From assembly GCA_026874595.1 (NCBI GenBank), contig CM049309.1, forward strand, positions 91,348,723 through 91,412,722: a DNA stretch of 64,000 nucleotides, written 5' to 3'. This DNA comes from Sipunculus nudus (lineage: Eukaryota; Annelida; Sipuncula; Golfingiida; Sipunculidae). A program made the position numbers and the translations under genes. Positions 63,501 to 64,000 of the stretch are shown here, one piece after another. Positions within the stretch are counted from its first letter, which is position 1. Each line of letters opens with the position of its first letter. The notes below the pieces were generated by a model that saw only the letters and a program-made list of their open reading frames with translations, made no database searches and had not been told where the DNA came from.

Positions 63501-63888
63501 AATTAAAACAATTCAGCCAAATATATAAACTGGATTAAAGGAGACTCCTGAATAGTGATAGTCAGTGGGCCCTTTAAAGAAGAATTATTAATGATTATAC
63601 TGAATTGAATAGCTGCAATACAACCTTCTACATTTGTTACATACATGTACCAGCACACAGATGTTACAGTCGCTGCTATCACGGTTGGAACATACAGTAG
63701 CTAATATTCAAAGTATTATGACTTTGTAGAAAATTGGAGCCTTCTTTAACTGACTTTTTAAGAACATACTTACCACGTATTTCATGGCACCCTTTGCATT
63801 CATTTCTTGCTTCAGTTCCAGTTCAACAGCATTTCTTTTTCTGTTGAATATGAAACTTCCAGTAAACCTGGCACAACCTGCCTGATGT
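420..63888 (-). CDS. TAF2: TAF2 homologue (TFIID subunit 2), 17 exons, gene-level entry
   Basis: TAF2 is a nuclear TFIID subunit. It has a catalytically dead M1-aminopeptidase-like domain followed by HEAT-like helical repeats, contacts core promoter DNA and docks with TAF8 and TAF1. Seventeen minus-strand exons were read by eye. Every internal exon has AG/GT borders and the codon phases join without conflict, giving about 642 residues. Segments very close to vertebrate TAF2 (from memory) include FNRKRN, QELDGSFNHT, KKKKIPLM-GEEVDMDLSAM, DPDM, MWQYQLR, TPA-RLALTD, MVSTW-GPPAM, FILDLIKYND, FSDNYYRA, ILEEVTR and LRAIRKLQK. The aminopeptidase-like N-terminal part lies beyond the right edge. The last three exons are weakly conserved and acidic or Ser/Pro-rich, and no His/Lys-rich tail like the vertebrate one is visible. 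The introns hold nearly 24 kb of tandem repeats, a nested gene and several mobile elements. The identity is firm; the exact 5' and 3' limits are not. Confidence 0.95.
526..1402 (-). other. TAF2 intron 16, exon-17-proximal part
   Basis: AT-rich intron with a C-run near 1.14 kb. No gene, array or element recognised. Confidence 0.5.
1403..2432 (+). mobile_element. Pearl/Helentron-like non-autonomous element with three tandem core units
   Basis: The head AAAAGCCCTCAGCC is mirrored by the tail GGGCTGAGGGCTAAAA, giving short inverted ends. Three core units of about 302 bases follow one another, marked by GGTCAAGGTCACCCATCTTC near 1.62, 1.92 and 2.22 kb. After the last unit comes a GGAC/GGAT microsatellite (2.35-2.38 kb). 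Head, tandem core, tetranucleotide run and tail match the layout described for pearl elements of bivalves. No ORF. The class name is inference. Confidence 0.6.
2540..2656 (-). CDS. TAF2: TAF2 exon 16 (predicted)
   Basis: 39 codons in phase with exon 15: KPELLEEEIISPGGPLSHMD, then PTPALVLPEDFLQVQKSSS. Acceptor CTTCACAG, donor TCATCG|GTACAT. Acidic and Pro-rich, as expected for a disordered TAF2 tail. A second open frame over the same bases (EARVAGGGDHLP...) is out of phase and rejected. Confidence 0.7.
2657..3031 (-). other. TAF2 intron 15
   Basis: Short AT-rich intron of 375 bases, with an ATC/ATG trinucleotide-rich patch near 2.67-2.77 kb that makes a spurious acidic ORF. Nothing else seen. 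Confidence 0.6.
3032..3217 (-). CDS. TAF2: TAF2 exon 15 (predicted)
   Basis: 62 codons in phase with exon 14: EKPMDIDPVRVELPTGLKRR, then AESPLHVNV and SVKFRFSETRSE. Acceptor TTCTCAG, donor GTGAG|GTAAAC. It has no close counterpart in vertebrate TAF2 as remembered, apart from a short acidic MDID/IDMD patch. Kept because frame, borders and lack of stops all agree. Confidence 0.75.
3377..3738. repeat. 36-bp minisatellite in intron 14, about 10 units
   Basis: Unit GATAGCTGTAAGAGATGTTG then TCTCTGTTCATCTCAT. AGAGATGTTGTCTCT is a small inverted repeat, so units could form hairpins. The 36-bp period gives an open frame of 12-residue repeats (MNRDNISYSYHE) on the minus strand, a by-product. On the TAF2 strand each unit contains TCTCTTACAG, which resembles an acceptor, but no exon matches the rest. 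Confidence 0.9.
3739..4121 (-). other. TAF2 intron 14, exon-14-proximal part
   Basis: Unique AT-rich intron between the exon 14 donor and the 36-bp array. Nothing recognised. Confidence 0.6.
4122..4226 (-). CDS. TAF2: TAF2 exon 14
   Basis: 35 codons: SVMVLNLRQGTTMIHPSMVP, then EEPNPPRDDTVLLQQ. Aligns with vertebrate LVLNLKEKKAVLNPTIIPE. The acceptor TTTACAG|TCTG was chosen because it is in phase with exon 13 and is the array copy nearest the exon body. Donor CAACAG|GTAATT. Equivalent acceptors lie every 33-35 bases upstream, so the 5' edge needs transcript support. Confidence 0.85.
4212..5888 (-). repeat. Exon-14 border minisatellite: about 48 copies of acceptor plus exon start
   Basis: On the TAF2 strand the 33-35-bp unit reads TGTTCCTCTGTGTTTACAG|T, then CTGTGATGGTACTCA: a pyrimidine-rich tract, an acceptor AG and the first 14-16 bases of exon 14. 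Most units keep TTTACAG. It fills nearly the whole 1.7-kb intron 13. Higher-order copying is visible at 4.43-4.73 kb, where a three-unit block of about 105 bp recurs three times. The unit is not a multiple of three, so upstream acceptors would usually shift the frame. Confidence 0.93.
5959..6058 (-). CDS. TAF2: TAF2 exon 13
   Basis: Encodes (N)SEFAHDSRLRCDVADLYHTL, then YGRTRPACLPIPE. Matches vertebrate NSGTSHDWRLRCGAVDLYFT and RPSCLPLPE. Acceptor TTTCAG, donor AGAG|GTAATC. Ends in phase 0. Confidence 0.95.
6059..7475 (-). other. TAF2 intron 12, exon-13-proximal part
   Basis: AT-rich intron with a repeat head near 6.29 kb (ACAAGGGACCCATGGGTTAC), a GGT/G-run at 7158-7204 and long A/T runs. 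Short ORFs near 6.1 and 6.7 kb have no domain. Confidence 0.5.
7476..8522 (+). repeat. Dispersed repeat core interrupted by another copy's head
   Basis: The core begins CATTCCATGGTCAAATTTGG and runs in the same order as the copy at 11.56 kb as far as TTTTTAATAAAA near 7.85 kb. There it breaks into ACAAGGGACCCATGGGTCAC, the head of another copy. This nesting shows at least two rounds of insertion. The DNA after the head is AT-rich and not assigned. Confidence 0.6.
8523..8564 (+). repeat. Head of dispersed repeat
   Basis: AACAAGAGACCCATGGGTCA, then CGGCGCTCAGCTGAAT. Another insertion of the family whose body was not traced. Confidence 0.65.
8565..10889 (-). other. TAF2 intron 12, middle part
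   Basis: AT-rich intron with a T22/G14 homopolymer junction at 9301-9336 and one more repeat head near 9.52 kb (AAGGGACCCATGGGTCACGG). ORFs at 9.58-9.76 and 9.80-10.14 kb are AT-driven and show no domain. No gene seen. Confidence 0.5.
9519..9552 (+). repeat. Head of dispersed repeat (conserved ACAAGGGACCCATGGG motif)
   Basis: Same 33-base head as at 6.29, 7.85 and 8.52 kb, ending GGCGCTCAGCTG. The complement of the family's other end (TTAGCTCAGCTGA) matches the last part of the head, so the element has short inverted ends. Confidence 0.65.
10890..11390 (+). repeat. Dispersed repeat family copy (core only)
   Basis: Begins ATGCCATGGTCAAAGTTGGG and follows the same core order as the copies at 7.48 and 11.56 kb (GGCAAAATTTAAGGTAC, TTTCTGGCATG, CAGTGGTTTTGATAT, AAGGCAGTC), but more diverged. 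It ends AGCTGAGCTCTAGCTGACTG without the microsatellite. Confidence 0.65.
11560..12336 (+). repeat. Dispersed repeat family copy with GGAC/GGAT microsatellite tail
   Basis: Starts GTGCCATGGTCAAACTTGGG, continues with an AT-rich core, then the GACGGACGGAC-type microsatellite near 12.02-12.07 kb and the end ATAGTCAGCTGAGCTAA near 12.11 kb. A second, shorter copy of the tail follows directly (to about 12.34 kb, ending AGCTAAGCTAA). Core, tetranucleotide run and conserved end are arranged like bivalve pearl/Helentron-like non-autonomous elements. The family assignment is inference. Confidence 0.65.
12424..12917 (-). repeat. Four intronic copies of the exon 12 end, spaced by microsatellites
   Basis: Copies of the last 55-65 exon bases plus donor lie at about 12802-12867, 12612-12682, 12521-12586 and 12424-12488, increasingly diverged with distance from the exon. 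The two nearest keep TTCATGAA|GTGAG exactly; the far two have lost it. The spacers are simple repeats: CA/TG runs and, between copies 1 and 2, about 120 bases of CCAACC, CCCAA and CCACCC. The unit is thus exon end, donor, microsatellite. Confidence 0.92.
12683..12801. repeat. C/A microsatellite cluster (CCAA, CCCAA, CCACC units)
   Basis: Tetra- to hexanucleotide runs within the exon 12 border array. The open frames on both strands are simple Pro/Thr/His or Gly/Trp/Val runs and not genes. Confidence 0.95.
12918..13022 (-). CDS. TAF2: TAF2 exon 12
   Basis: Encodes HRVMRMLVDAVIFTKRDKSS, then LNTEGLVDRLWSFM plus two bases of Asn. Matches vertebrate RHKILNMLTKNPPFTK and EALVDQLWKLMN. Acceptor ATTACAG, donor ATGAA|GTGAGG. 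The 3' half of this exon with the donor is copied several times in the following intron. Confidence 0.95.
13023..13332 (-). other. TAF2 intron 11
   Basis: Short unique GT-AG intron of 310 bases, acceptor ATTACAG. Nothing else seen. Confidence 0.7.
13333..13402 (-). CDS. TAF2: TAF2 exon 11
   Basis: 70 bases: (D)EQNNDVLQWLMDLVEEDPEV, then YV. Matches vertebrate YEELQWLLNMIQNDPVPYVR. Acceptor TTTCAG, donor GTCAG|GTAACA. Phase in 1, out 2, agreeing with both neighbours. Confidence 0.94.
13403..13719 (-). other. TAF2 intron 10, exon-11-proximal part
   Basis: Contains a degraded head of the window's dispersed repeat (TGATCCATGGGCCAAGATGC, then CTCAGCTGA) near 13.43 kb. Otherwise unique. Confidence 0.5.
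13720..14215. repeat. 41-bp minisatellite just inside intron 10, about 12 units
   Basis: Unit GTCTACATTGTCTCTTTACT then GTCTAGTTCCTGTGTGAGCC (plus strand). It begins about 25 bases after the exon 10 donor. Unlike the arrays at exons 4, 8 and 14, it does not contain recognisable exon sequence or the donor, so it is an intron-only array that happens to lie close to a border. Confidence 0.92.
14242..14381 (-). CDS. TAF2: TAF2 exon 10
   Basis: 46 full codons: CLRAIRKLQKFGHVPSG, then FLDVRLVALEALVDYVK. Matches vertebrate CLRAIRVLQKNGHVPSD and FVDIRIAALEAVVDYTK. Acceptor TTACAG, donor AAAG|GTAAGA. Split codons at both ends agree with exons 9 and 11. Confidence 0.96.
14382..15761 (-). other. TAF2 intron 9
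   Basis: AT-rich intron of 1.38 kb. The short open frames have no domain, and no element ends or arrays were seen. Confidence 0.5.
15762..15878 (-). CDS. TAF2: TAF2 exon 9
   Basis: Encodes QAPSTDFLSADTKAILEEVT, then RCLNLEKLLPCYKMTVTV. Matches vertebrate VRLILEEITRFLNMEKLLPS and HTITVS. Acceptor TTGCAG, donor GTCAG|GTCAGA (off-consensus). Entry phase 2 and exit phase 2 agree with neighbours. Confidence 0.95.
15879..16226 (-). other. TAF2 intron 8, exon-9-proximal part
   Basis: Unique sequence between the 54-bp array and the exon 9 acceptor (TTTTGCAG). Contains a short local repeat of GTACAGAAAACAT. Nothing else seen. Confidence 0.5.
16227..17427 (-). repeat. Exon-8 border minisatellite: about 23 units of 54 bp with exon end and donor
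   Basis: On the TAF2 strand each unit holds the last 33 bases of exon 8 (TPAVTLVTVTG), the donor GTAAGT and 21 intron bases. Two unit types alternate, one with CTGTAAAC and GACTAGTGT, the other with TGGTATAC and GACCAATGT (plus strand), giving a 108-bp higher-order repeat. Nearly all units keep GTAAGT; three near the exon side have lost it. In the exon frame the unit reads GGG TAA across the donor, so any distal donor brings an early stop. Confidence 0.95.
17428..17513 (-). CDS. TAF2: TAF2 exon 8
   Basis: Encodes FSDNYYRAALLDALSNTITP, then AVTLVTVT plus two bases of Gly. Acceptor TTACAG, donor ACAGG|GTAAGT. FSDNYYRA and TPAV match vertebrate TAF2; the LVTVT end does not match closely. The last 33 bases and the donor are the seed of the array downstream. 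Phase agrees with exon 9. Confidence 0.93.
17514..18227 (-). other. TAF2 intron 7
   Basis: Unique intron between the duplicated exon 7 donor and the exon 8 acceptor (GTTACAG). Two overlapping short minus-strand ORFs at 17.84-18.14 kb show no family signature and are taken as chance. Confidence 0.55.
18228..18285 (-). repeat. Two-copy duplication of the exon 7 end and its donor (28-bp period)
   Basis: AACAGTCGTAACAAG|GTAAGG at the exon end is followed 28 bases later by AACAGTCGTAACAAG|GTAGAG. The second copy keeps a usable GT donor. Using it would add 28 bases and shift the frame. This is the simplest, probably youngest, border duplication in the gene. Confidence 0.9.
18267..18377 (-). CDS. 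TAF2: TAF2 exon 7
   Basis: 37 codons: TLPVAMANLRTVHGICPPEV, then FILDLIKYNDNSRNK. Acceptor TTTCAG, donor AACAAG|GTAAGG, phase 0. Matches vertebrate TMPVAMALLRDVHNLCPKEV and FILDLIKYNDNRKNK. Confidence 0.96.
18378..18903 (-). other. TAF2 intron 6
   Basis: AT-rich intron of 526 bases with a strong T9-CAG acceptor. No repeats or genes seen. Confidence 0.7.
18904..19044 (-). CDS. TAF2: TAF2 exon 6
   Basis: 47 codons: VANMMVSTWAGPPAM, then SCPSIV and FQHYFLQK. Acceptor TTGCAG, donor AAAAG|GTGAGC, phase 0. Matches vertebrate NSMVSTWTGPPAM, SCPNIV and FQSYFLQK. Confidence 0.96.
19045..19405 (-). other. TAF2 intron 5
   Basis: Short unique intron of 361 bases, GT-AG, with no repeats seen. Confidence 0.7.
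19406..19525 (-). CDS. TAF2: TAF2 exon 5
   Basis: 40 codons: AIKALEKYATPATRLALTD, then ENEKCFYKVRMESAVCLSK. Acceptor TTGTAG, donor CCAAG|GTAAAG, phase 0 at both ends. Strong match to vertebrate ILALEKFPTPASRLALTD and QCFYRVRMSACFCLAK, part of the HEAT-like region. Confidence 0.96.
19526..20239 (-). other. TAF2 intron 4, exon-5-proximal part
   Basis: Short unique AT-rich stretch between the array and exon 5. It holds the acceptor TTGTAG and nothing else recognised. Confidence 0.5.
20240..26856 (-). repeat. Exon-4 border minisatellite: about 190 copies of exon end plus splice donor
   Basis: On the TAF2 strand the usual 30-bp unit is GTGGCTCAGACAGAG|GTGGGTGTCTGTGTG: the last coding bases of exon 4 (VAQTE) joined to its own donor. 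Lengths of 28, 30 and 32 bases arise from CA/TG slippage. A 30-bp unit keeps the exon frame (VAQTEVGVCV); 28- and 32-bp units switch to WWLRQRWVSV or GGSDRGGCLC, so all three frames stay open over long stretches. Many open frames on both strands result from this and are not genes. A block of several hundred bases near 22.6-23.1 kb recurs near 23.9-24.3 kb, showing large-scale copying as well. A hAT-like element interrupts the array. Confidence 0.95.
20851..21694. mobile_element. hAT-like non-autonomous DNA element inside the exon-4 array
   Basis: The ends TAGGGTTGGGACG and (complement) TAGTGTTGAGACG form short inverted repeats followed by GATATC-rich subterminal text on both sides (TATTATCACGATATC; GTGATATCACGGTATATCGC). 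The 844-base core has no transposase. An 8-base target duplication cannot be proved because both flanks are ACACAC repeat. The terminal pattern and subterminal repeats suggest hAT. Confidence 0.7.
26857..26989 (-). CDS. TAF2: TAF2 exon 4
   Basis: Encodes ADSPVLWLRVDPDM, MWQYQLRFER and CVVAQTE, matching vertebrate ADSPLLWIRIDPDM and YERDVVAQQE. The acceptor is GTCAG|T and the donor ACAGAG|GTGGGT, an off-consensus site. The exon end is chosen because it joins in phase to exon 5 (AIKALEKY), matching vertebrate SILALEKF. The last 15-18 bases and the donor are the seed of the huge array that follows. The next unit supplies an equally good donor exactly 30 bases on, which would add ten residues in frame. 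Confidence 0.9.
26990..28369 (-). other. TAF2 intron 3, exon-4-proximal part
   Basis: Unique intron starting at the exon 4 acceptor, with a C14 run near 27.57 kb. The segment at 27.59-27.74 kb is GC-richer than its surroundings but no known RNA or protein was recognised. The rest is AT-rich with nothing seen. Confidence 0.4.
28370..28706. mobile_element. MITE-like element with long inverted ends
   Basis: The left end GGTATGGTTCTCAGGCAC matches the complement of the right end (GCGCCTGAGAACCATACC). The match extends outward through A/T runs to GGCC, about 35 bases with gaps. The core is AT-rich and non-coding. A diverged relative lies at 36.6 kb; the LTR element landed about 50 bases to its right. 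Confidence 0.8.
28760..29490 (+). repeat. Left LTR of the Gmr1-like element
   Basis: Starts TGTTGCATGGACGTCACC and ends GACCGTAACA (TG...CA ends). GCCTATAAAACGAACTCGCC near the middle is a plausible TATA-type promoter. Nearly identical to the right LTR. Confidence 0.95.
34723..35454 (+). repeat. Right LTR of the Gmr1-like element
   Basis: Same ends and the same TATAAAA-like promoter patch as the left copy. It is preceded by a purine run and followed by TTTG. Confidence 0.95.
35455..36634 (-). other. TAF2 intron 3, stretch right of the LTR element
   Basis: Unique-looking AT-rich intron starting with the 4-base TTTG target-site copy of the LTR element. No gene, array or recognisable element end was found. 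Confidence 0.4.
36635..36950. mobile_element. MITE-like element, diverged relative of the one at 28.4 kb
   Basis: The left end AAGGTTGGTTTCTCAGGCAC matches the complement of the right end (GTGCCTGAAAAACAAACCTT) imperfectly. The core shares order and wording with the 28.4-kb element (GTGTGGGC, GTAAAAGCA, GCAAAATTGG, AAAATTGA). Non-coding, about 0.3 kb. Confidence 0.7.
36951..37429. repeat. Dispersed repeat fragment of the 'tgaccttg..aaggtca' kind
   Basis: Contains phrases such as AAGGTCAAGGTTG, TTTGACCTTGAAGATC, ACAATGTGTCTCATGTG and a tail with GATGACTTACAGTCAGCAGAGC. This type of text recurs in the window (near 1.6-2.4 kb and 62.9-63.05 kb). Ends are not defined and there is no coding potential. 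Confidence 0.45.
37430..37606. repeat. Flank segment duplicated about 1.65 kb away
   Basis: About 175 bases (ATGGATTTGTGCA..., ending in the first ATATATAAG unit) recur at 39083-39260 with only a handful of differences. A block containing flank plus array was therefore tandemly duplicated as a whole, not just by unit slippage. Confidence 0.9.
37590..39890. repeat. 38-bp minisatellite, about 55-60 units, with an internal flank duplication
   Basis: The consensus unit begins TGTGATATATAAGTCAGGCT and continues GTTACCTTTGCCATTCAG. Recurring variants (CTGATACCTATGCC, AAGTAAGGC, ATTCTGTG) appear in repeated order, showing higher-order copies. On the TAF2 strand each unit reads GGCAAAG|GTAACA, a good donor-like AG|GT. 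At 39082-39260 the array is interrupted by a near-identical copy of its own left flank. Confidence 0.95.
39891..40348. other. Intronic spacer upstream of the nested gene
   Basis: Unique sequence between the 38-bp minisatellite and the nested gene. A 71-codon open frame here has no recognisable domain. No promoter element could be picked out with confidence. Confidence 0.4.
40349..40367 (+). promoter_or_regulatory. Likely 3' splice site before the nested gene's coding exon
   Basis: A T/C-rich run ending TTCTAG lies 17 bases before the start codon, the shape of an acceptor. It suggests that a non-coding 5' exon is spliced to a single coding exon, so the promoter may be some distance upstream. 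Confidence 0.5.
40385..42325 (+). CDS. CARD-like adaptor with two decayed NACHT-like modules (nested gene)
   Basis: A 646-residue uninterrupted coding exon inside a TAF2 intron, on the opposite strand. Residues about 5-85 have the helix pattern of a CARD or related death fold (ILKNLDLEVIIIEELRS, then LERKSASQIKEFC). Residues about 188-245 look like a second, weaker death fold (GLVTAKVITEEQAAVV). A charged linker follows. Near residues 335-370 and 500-590 are two segments shaped like the Walker B part of NACHT ATPases: hydrophobic beta strand, then KGYDK or KGFNYY where active proteins have DG-DE, then a LLP-type strand. No P-loop is visible, so ATP hydrolysis is unlikely. The start is firm: an in-frame TGA lies 12 bases upstream and the ATG context (A at -3, G at +4) is strong. 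The role is inferred: a cytosolic death-fold adaptor or decoy in innate immunity or apoptosis. Confidence 0.8.
   Translation: MAEDLRRNINTNRVEILKNLDLEVIIIEELRSKYIISQEQAETLLDETIPYRRNSLFIRYLERKSASQIKEFCGVLQNYRQEHVCQMITESGPTTSVSNETSDGIFKNFVKCMYAPQEKEEPEDVETTDGHTKEKQTSERLKNLSDDTDQGSHKHVWARVGQALAKIGDELNALYDYKRSMETDPYRMSDLDLIILAGLVTAKVITEEQAAVVAEHKKLNLFKCSFAYISGEEKNNFMNKLQKTLVLQDNEKQDSTHTCPDTEKVKEQDSKISTDIQDDIKYNNSMKQAREIVKEDIIEKEATFTDTQQKPVLPLMKDIDLNALCATVLSEKNQCKVLFLIKGYDKSKLDENSDLQKLLNREILPEATCIVSTTDQFPGYKTSWSDKEVLVEEYLHKHTIPDEENHPVWMKPKKSSKEYIQNCCIEDIKESHKNRVSSLKQGQQTMKLYEVCFSGTPSRVLTVDPVQATLKALFIDTVAVDWALFWQFMKQGKPLETMLDKALEHLLNYEICMTIDLHEVTSDQTLVDIIKSQHPKFEELEDLEEFLEKNQNKTLFLVKGFNYYITNGMFNSDINKLFEKTLLPDVVCVLAYRGKVRRSAFHWGRCVQLTEDQVDVCRSHGKGRKRRSDGPVFCAVQLDAKKPRNL
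42326..42694 (+). other. Putative 3' UTR and polyadenylation signal of the nested gene
   Basis: AT-rich sequence after the stop of the nested CARD-like gene. An AATAAA at 42614-42619, about 290 bases past the stop, is the best polyadenylation signal candidate. No other feature is seen. Confidence 0.45.
42695..43438. mobile_element. MITE-like element with inverted ends
   Basis: The left end CAGTGGAACCTGTCT and the right end (complement CAGTGTAACCTGTGT) form a terminal inverted repeat of about 15 bases around a 0.74-kb non-coding core. The phrase CTGTCTAATAAGACCACC near the right end is typical of dispersed repeats in invertebrate genomes. No transposase is present, so it would be non-autonomous. 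The superfamily is not assigned. Confidence 0.55.
43439..44850 (-). other. TAF2 intron 3, exon-3-proximal part
   Basis: AT-rich intron with no convincing gene. It contains an imperfect tandem duplication of about 146 bases at roughly 44.06-44.34 kb (shared TTTTTATGCCATCTTCTTTC and ACAGCCATTAC blocks). Short ORFs here have no recognisable domain. Confidence 0.5.
44061..44340. repeat. Two-copy tandem duplication, about 146-bp period
   Basis: TTTTTATGCCATCTTCTTTC, GTATATTTGG, ACAGCCATTACC, TACTACTGCAAT and TTTACCTGT recur in order in both copies, with several substitutions and small indels. It is not linked to any exon border. Confidence 0.7.
44851..44916 (-). CDS. TAF2: TAF2 exon 3
   Basis: 66-bp exon encoding (R)NKKKKIPLM then GEEVDMDLSAM and two bases of Asp. 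This is the basic-then-acidic linker found in vertebrate TAF2. The acceptor TTCAG|GAAC sits directly on the satellite; the donor is GGA|GTAAGT. Phase 2 on entry and 2 on exit, agreeing with exons 2 and 4. Confidence 0.93.
44917..46518. repeat. Satellite array, exon-3 side block
   Basis: Same 44/29-bp family as the larger block beyond the DIRS insertion; the two were one array of about 300 units before insertion. Its inner edge is the acceptor of TAF2 exon 3: the last unit runs to within about six bases of the AG, so the repeat supplies the T-rich tract (CTGTTTGTTTATATTCAG). A patch near 46.0-46.26 kb has CCACCAATGACAATG variants that also occur at 53.2-53.35 kb. Confidence 0.95.
46519..46712 (+). 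repeat. DIRS terminal repeat, recombinase-proximal end
   Basis: Inverted relative to the repeat at the other end. The shared part runs from TATTAATGAGAATT to the CCCATAATCACA side, while the outermost 55 or so bases (C-run, then CATTCCCTCCCTGTGAATGG) are specific to this end, as DIRS family ends are. Confidence 0.85.
46759..46874. repeat. DIRS internal complementary region
   Basis: The first half is the reverse complement of the element's left outer end; the second half, after a G-run, is the reverse complement of its right outer end (TTTTATTACGTAAACATAAT). In DIRS elements this junction is believed to template circular intermediates. Confidence 0.85.
52016..52188 (-). repeat. DIRS terminal repeat, gag-proximal end
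   Basis: Inverted partner of the other terminal repeat, sharing GGCCCAATAAGGGAAAATTT and TTTATACGCCAGAGTAAGCC (as the complement). The outermost 40 or so bases are unique to this end and recur inverted in the internal complementary region. Confidence 0.85.
52189..60919. repeat. Satellite array, main block (alternating 44- and 29-bp units)
   Basis: The main unit is 44 bp (CACGGCGGAGTATAAACAAA, then CAGCCCATACACAGATCTAC, then CAAT). It alternates with a 29-bp short form lacking the GGCGGAGTATAAACA part, giving a 73-bp dimer. Nearly every unit keeps a BglII-type AGATCT. A higher-order duplication is visible: roughly 55.3-56.65 kb recurs at 57.45-58.8 kb, shifted by 2146 bases, with the same rare variants in the same order. 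There are no coding features; the short open frames inside are by-products of the period. Confidence 0.95.
60920..62046. repeat. Satellite edge: divergent 44-bp units
   Basis: About 25 units of the same 44-bp satellite, but with ACTCATGGTGGTGTATAAAC in place of AATCACGGCGGAGTATAAAC and without the 29-bp short units that alternate in the main array. Units here differ more from each other than those in the centre, as expected at the ageing margin of a satellite that homogenises from its middle. Confidence 0.85.
62047..63371 (-). other. TAF2 intron 2, exon-proximal unique part
   Basis: Begins just after the exon 2 donor and runs to the edge of the satellite. It is AT-rich intronic DNA with no ORF above background. 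Two stretches resemble common molluscan intergenic repeats (an AAGGTCAACATG-type patch near 62.9 kb), but no ends could be defined. Confidence 0.5.
63372..63481 (-). CDS. TAF2: TAF2 exon 2
   Basis: Reads GPLTVTIQELDGSFNHTF and ends CHSKSR plus two bases of the next codon. The acceptor is CATAG|GGT and the donor AAG|GTGAGA. It is among the most conserved stretches of TAF2 in the window. A second copy of its first 26 or so bases lies about 90 bases upstream in the intron. Confidence 0.95.
63455..63573 (-). repeat. Duplicated acceptor border of TAF2 exon 2 (two copies)
   Basis: The first 26 or so bases of exon 2 and its AG (63455-63483) recur at 63545-63573, with three base differences in about 29. 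The upstream copy still has AG before GG, in a purine-rich context (TTTAAAG|GG), so it is probably a poor acceptor. This is the smallest acceptor-side case of the border duplications seen across this gene. Confidence 0.8.
63482..63773 (-). other. TAF2 intron 1 (of those in this window)
   Basis: Intron of 292 bases between exons 1 and 2. Its only notable content is the extra copy of the exon 2 acceptor border. Confidence 0.8.
63774..63888 (-). CDS. TAF2: TAF2 exon 1 of those in this window
   Basis: Encodes HQAGCARFTGSF followed by FNRKRN and ends in MKYV with donor GTG|GTAAGT. The residues align with the end of the aminopeptidase-like domain of vertebrate TAF2 (DQSGVAKF...). Three acceptor AGs lie within 12 bases, so the exon could begin at 63888, 63881 or 63877. 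The first was chosen because the His-Gln it adds still aligns with the vertebrate protein. Ends in phase 0. Confidence 0.85.
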
Positions 63889-64000
63889 CTGGTCAAAGGT
63901 CAAGGTCAGTAAATGGTCCTGCAAACCTGACTGAATCATTAAACATTTACGTGAAATATATGCAGCTGGGGGTTATATATTATACCTGATGCAACCTTTA
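63889..64000. other. Right-edge intron stretch
   Basis: AT-rich DNA upstream of exon 1 with no recognisable coding sequence. The aminopeptidase-like exons of TAF2 should lie further right. Confidence 0.5.

Overview
The window is animal nuclear DNA, most likely from a bivalve or other mollusc. The evidence is one intron-rich animal gene with short exons and long AT-rich introns, Gmr1-type and DIRS-type retroelements, and dispersed repeats that end in GGAC/GGAT microsatellites as bivalve pearl/Helentron-like elements do. The species assignment is inference. There is no prokaryotic or CRISPR content.

One host gene spans almost the whole window on the minus strand: TAF2, a subunit of general transcription factor TFIID. 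Seventeen exons (63.9 kb down to 0.42 kb) can be read with GT-AG borders and matching phases. Together they encode about 642 residues following the aminopeptidase-like domain, which lies off the right edge. The far C-terminus is unresolved at the left edge. A second, unrelated gene, an intact 646-codon single coding exon on the plus strand (40385-42325), is nested in the 17.9-kb TAF2 intron between exons 3 and 4. It looks like a CARD-type immune or apoptosis adaptor with two decayed NACHT-like modules.

About 24 kb is tandem repeat, and the main result concerns where those repeats come from. Several arrays are copies of TAF2 exon/intron borders, so each unit carries a piece of coding exon plus the splice donor or acceptor. 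This is seen at the donor of exon 4 (about 190 thirty-base units), exon 8 (about 23 units of 54 bases), exon 7 (two copies) and exon 12 (five copies, two with intact extra donors), and at the acceptor of exon 14 (nearly 50 units) and exon 2 (two copies). A roughly 11.5-kb satellite abuts the acceptor of exon 3. The duplicated exon parts match residues conserved in vertebrate TAF2 (from memory), so the exon is the source and the intron array the product.

Layout from left to right: 0.4-6.1 kb, exons 17-13 with a pearl-like element and two minisatellites; 6.1-12.9 kb, an intron full of one dispersed repeat family; 12.9-19.5 kb, exons 12-5 with border repeats; 20.2-26.9 kb, the exon-4 donor array, interrupted by a hAT-like element; 27-44.8 kb, the large intron with a MITE, a nearly whole young Gmr1-like LTR element, a 38-bp minisatellite and the nested CARD gene; 44.9-62.0 kb, a satellite split by a DIRS element; 63.4-63.9 kb, exons 2 and 1.
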